DNA of 6,272 nt from JAYEHK01 sp034659475 (lineage in GTDB: Bacteria > Bacillota > Syntrophomonadia > Syntrophomonadales > Syntrophomonadaceae): contig JAYEHK010000020.1 of NCBI GenBank assembly GCA_034659475.1, positions 1 to 6,272 on the forward strand, in the 5' to 3' direction. The translations under genes and the position numbers were made by a program. The stretch's first letter is position 1; the number at the start of each line of letters is the position of its first letter. The notes beneath the pieces were generated by a model that saw only the letters and a program-made list of their open reading frames with translations, had not been told where the DNA came from and made no database searches. Positions 5,708 through 6,272 of the stretch are shown here, piece after piece.

Positions 5708-5735
5708 TTGTTATGTTATACAATAATGGTATAAA
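5708..5735 (+). promoter_or_regulatory. Promoter and possible operator of the Mop gene
   Basis: Two promoter readings overlap. One is TTGTTA (5708-5713) and TATAAA (5730-5735) with a 16-nt spacer. The other is an extended -10, TG-T-TATACA, at 5714-5722. The second leaves a more usual leader before the ribosome binding site AAGGAG (5743-5748). Superimposed is an inverted repeat GTTATAC (5715-5721)/GTATAAA (5729-5735) with a 7-nt centre, reminiscent of molybdate-responsive ModE-type operators rich in TATA. Control by molybdate is inference from the product and this repeat. Confidence 0.5.
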
Positions 5736-5756
5736 TTACCTGAAGGAGATGATTGG

Positions 5757-5960
5757 ATGAATGCGGGCGTACGCAATCAGTTAACCGGAACCGTCTCCGA
5801 TATTGAAAGCGGAGAAGTCATGTCACAGGTAACCATAAAAGTTGGCGATAATGAAATTTGCTCCGTAATGACAACCTCTTCCGTACAGCAAGCCGGTTTT
5901 CAAGTAGGGGATCAGGCTACAGCACTTGTGAAGGCAGCCAGTGTTGTTCTGGTCAAGTAA
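5757..5960 (+). CDS. mop: Molybdopterin/molybdate-binding Mop-domain protein (molbindin)
   Basis: A 67-residue single Mop/TOBE domain, the same size as the clostridial Mop proteins (about 68 residues). Such proteins assemble into hexamers that bind molybdate or tungstate at subunit interfaces and buffer it in the cytoplasm for cofactor synthesis. Diagnostic segments are GVRNQLTGTV at residues 4-13, the ICSVMTTSSV core at 34-43, VGDQATALVK at 50-59 and the end KAASVVLVK (59-67). ATG 5757 has AAGGAG 8 nt upstream. There is no signal peptide. It is a single gene with its own promoter region and a strong terminator. No mod transport genes are visible in the window. The neighbouring ABC importer is not of the molybdate type, so I do not link them. 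Confidence 0.92.
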   Translation: MNAGVRNQLTGTVSDIESGEVMSQVTIKVGDNEICSVMTTSSVQQAGFQVGDQATALVKAASVVLVK

Positions 5961-6009
5961 GCTGAAATAAGCTTTGAGTTCTAATTCCTCCATTAAACTC
6001 AATACATTT

Positions 6010-6046
6010 GACAAACCCCGCTTTGCTAAGCGGGGTTTGTCTTTTT
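6010..6046 (+). terminator. Strong intrinsic terminator after the Mop gene
   Basis: A perfect 14-bp stem (6010-6023 with 6028-6041) with a GC-rich core CCCCGC/GCGGGG and a TGCT loop is followed directly by TTTTT at 6042-6046. It lies 49 nt after the stop codon. Confidence 0.95.
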
Positions 6047-6049
6047 AGC

Positions 6050-6074
6050 AGGTGACAGGTGACCGGGGACGGTT
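6050..6074. repeat. Short heptad repeat bordering the intron
   Basis: AGGTGAC (6050-6056), AGGTGAC (6057-6063) and CGGGGAC (6064-6070) are in 7-nt register and are followed by GGTT, where the intron begins. The units resemble those at 2909-2936 and 5071-5112, so the intron seems to sit in, or at the edge of, a copy of the same repeat style. Confidence 0.5.
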
Positions 6075-6272
6075 GTATGTCCAGCAAGGCTGGCATGTTC
6101 AGCGGGAGGTAGTCCCGCTAGGGAAACAAGCAGAATCCCTGTAGTTTGGTTAGCAGAGGGGAAAGAAATTGAACCTCTGGAGTCTAATGACAAAGCCGTC
6201 CTCGGGACGGTGAGCGAGTACCCGGGCCGCAGCGAAAGCGAACACATAGGTGACCTCGAAACAGCAAATTCG
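6075..6272 (+). mobile_element. Group II intron, 5' part (domain I), continues past the window
   Basis: From GTATG at 6075 the sequence looks like the start of a bacterial group II intron RNA: GTATGTCCAGC parallels the usual GTGYGYCCAGC opening, with A instead of G at position 3. A series of stems follows: CCAGC/GCTGG (6081-6093), AGCGGGA/TCCCGCT (6101-6119), AGGGA/TCCCT (6120-6139), CAGAGG/CCTCTG (6154-6179) and CCGTCC/GGACGG (6196-6210). AGCCGTCC (6194-6201) can pair with GGACGGTT (6067-6074) just before the putative splice site, as an EBS1-IBS1 pair would. The 198 nt visible contain no ORF. A reverse transcriptase/maturase gene would be expected downstream, outside the window. Confidence 0.75.

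Noticed and set aside
6010..6074. Group IIC intron inserted directly at a terminator stem
   Set aside because: Class IIC introns usually insert right after the hairpin; here the insertion is 28 nt past the T-run and the exon pairing is long (8 bp), so I leave the class open.
6026..6247. 73-codon ORF on the - strand across the intron start
   Set aside because: It runs through the terminator and structured intron RNA and has no family-like sequence.

Overview
The window reads as chromosomal DNA of a low- to mid-GC Firmicute, most likely an anaerobic member of the Clostridia or Negativicutes. That placement is an inference from strong purine-rich ribosome binding sites, a TTG start, a clostridial-type single-domain molybdopterin-binding (Mop) protein, and repeat-rich intergenic DNA ending in a group II intron. 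I cannot name the genus. Every gene I can support lies on the + strand, and gene order is loose, with much repetitive non-coding DNA.

Layout. 1-351 holds the last codons of an unrecognised ORF and then AT-rich DNA without a gene. 352-1296 is a decayed ABC1/AarF/UbiB-type kinase gene: the N-terminal half is gone, two residues of the conserved ADPHPGN motif are changed (including the metal-binding Asn), and the C-terminal membrane part is cut off. Directly after its stop codon, 1297-1658 is a nested inverted-repeat element built from 10-nt units. 1857-4580 is a three-gene ABC importer: a lipoprotein substrate-binding protein of the SsuA/ThiY (NMT1-like) family, an SsuB/TauB-like ATPase and an SsuC/TauC-like permease. 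A G-rich heptad repeat and hairpin separate the binding-protein gene from the overlapping ATPase-permease pair. 4752-5006 is a small basic protein of unknown function with its own terminator. 5071-5154 is an 84-nt palindrome made of twelve in-register heptads. 5204-5671 is a stand-alone P-loop kinase of the AAA_33/polynucleotide-kinase-like type, and 5757-5960 is the Mop-domain protein, followed by a perfect 14-bp terminator at 6010-6046. From about 6075 to the window end is the 5' part (domain I) of a group II intron, inserted next to another short heptad repeat.

How it works together. The importer is a complete functional set: lipoprotein receptor, membrane channel and ATPase. Its substrate cannot be told from sequence; the family handles sulfonates, taurine, pyrimidine precursors of thiamine, nitrate and similar small molecules. 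The Mop protein points to intracellular molybdate or tungstate buffering. The kinase and the 84-aa protein have no clear link to either. The most distinctive property of the window is its repeat architecture: G-rich 7-nt units recur at three sites (2909-2938, 5071-5154, 6050-6074), and a different 10-nt unit builds the element at 1297-1658.
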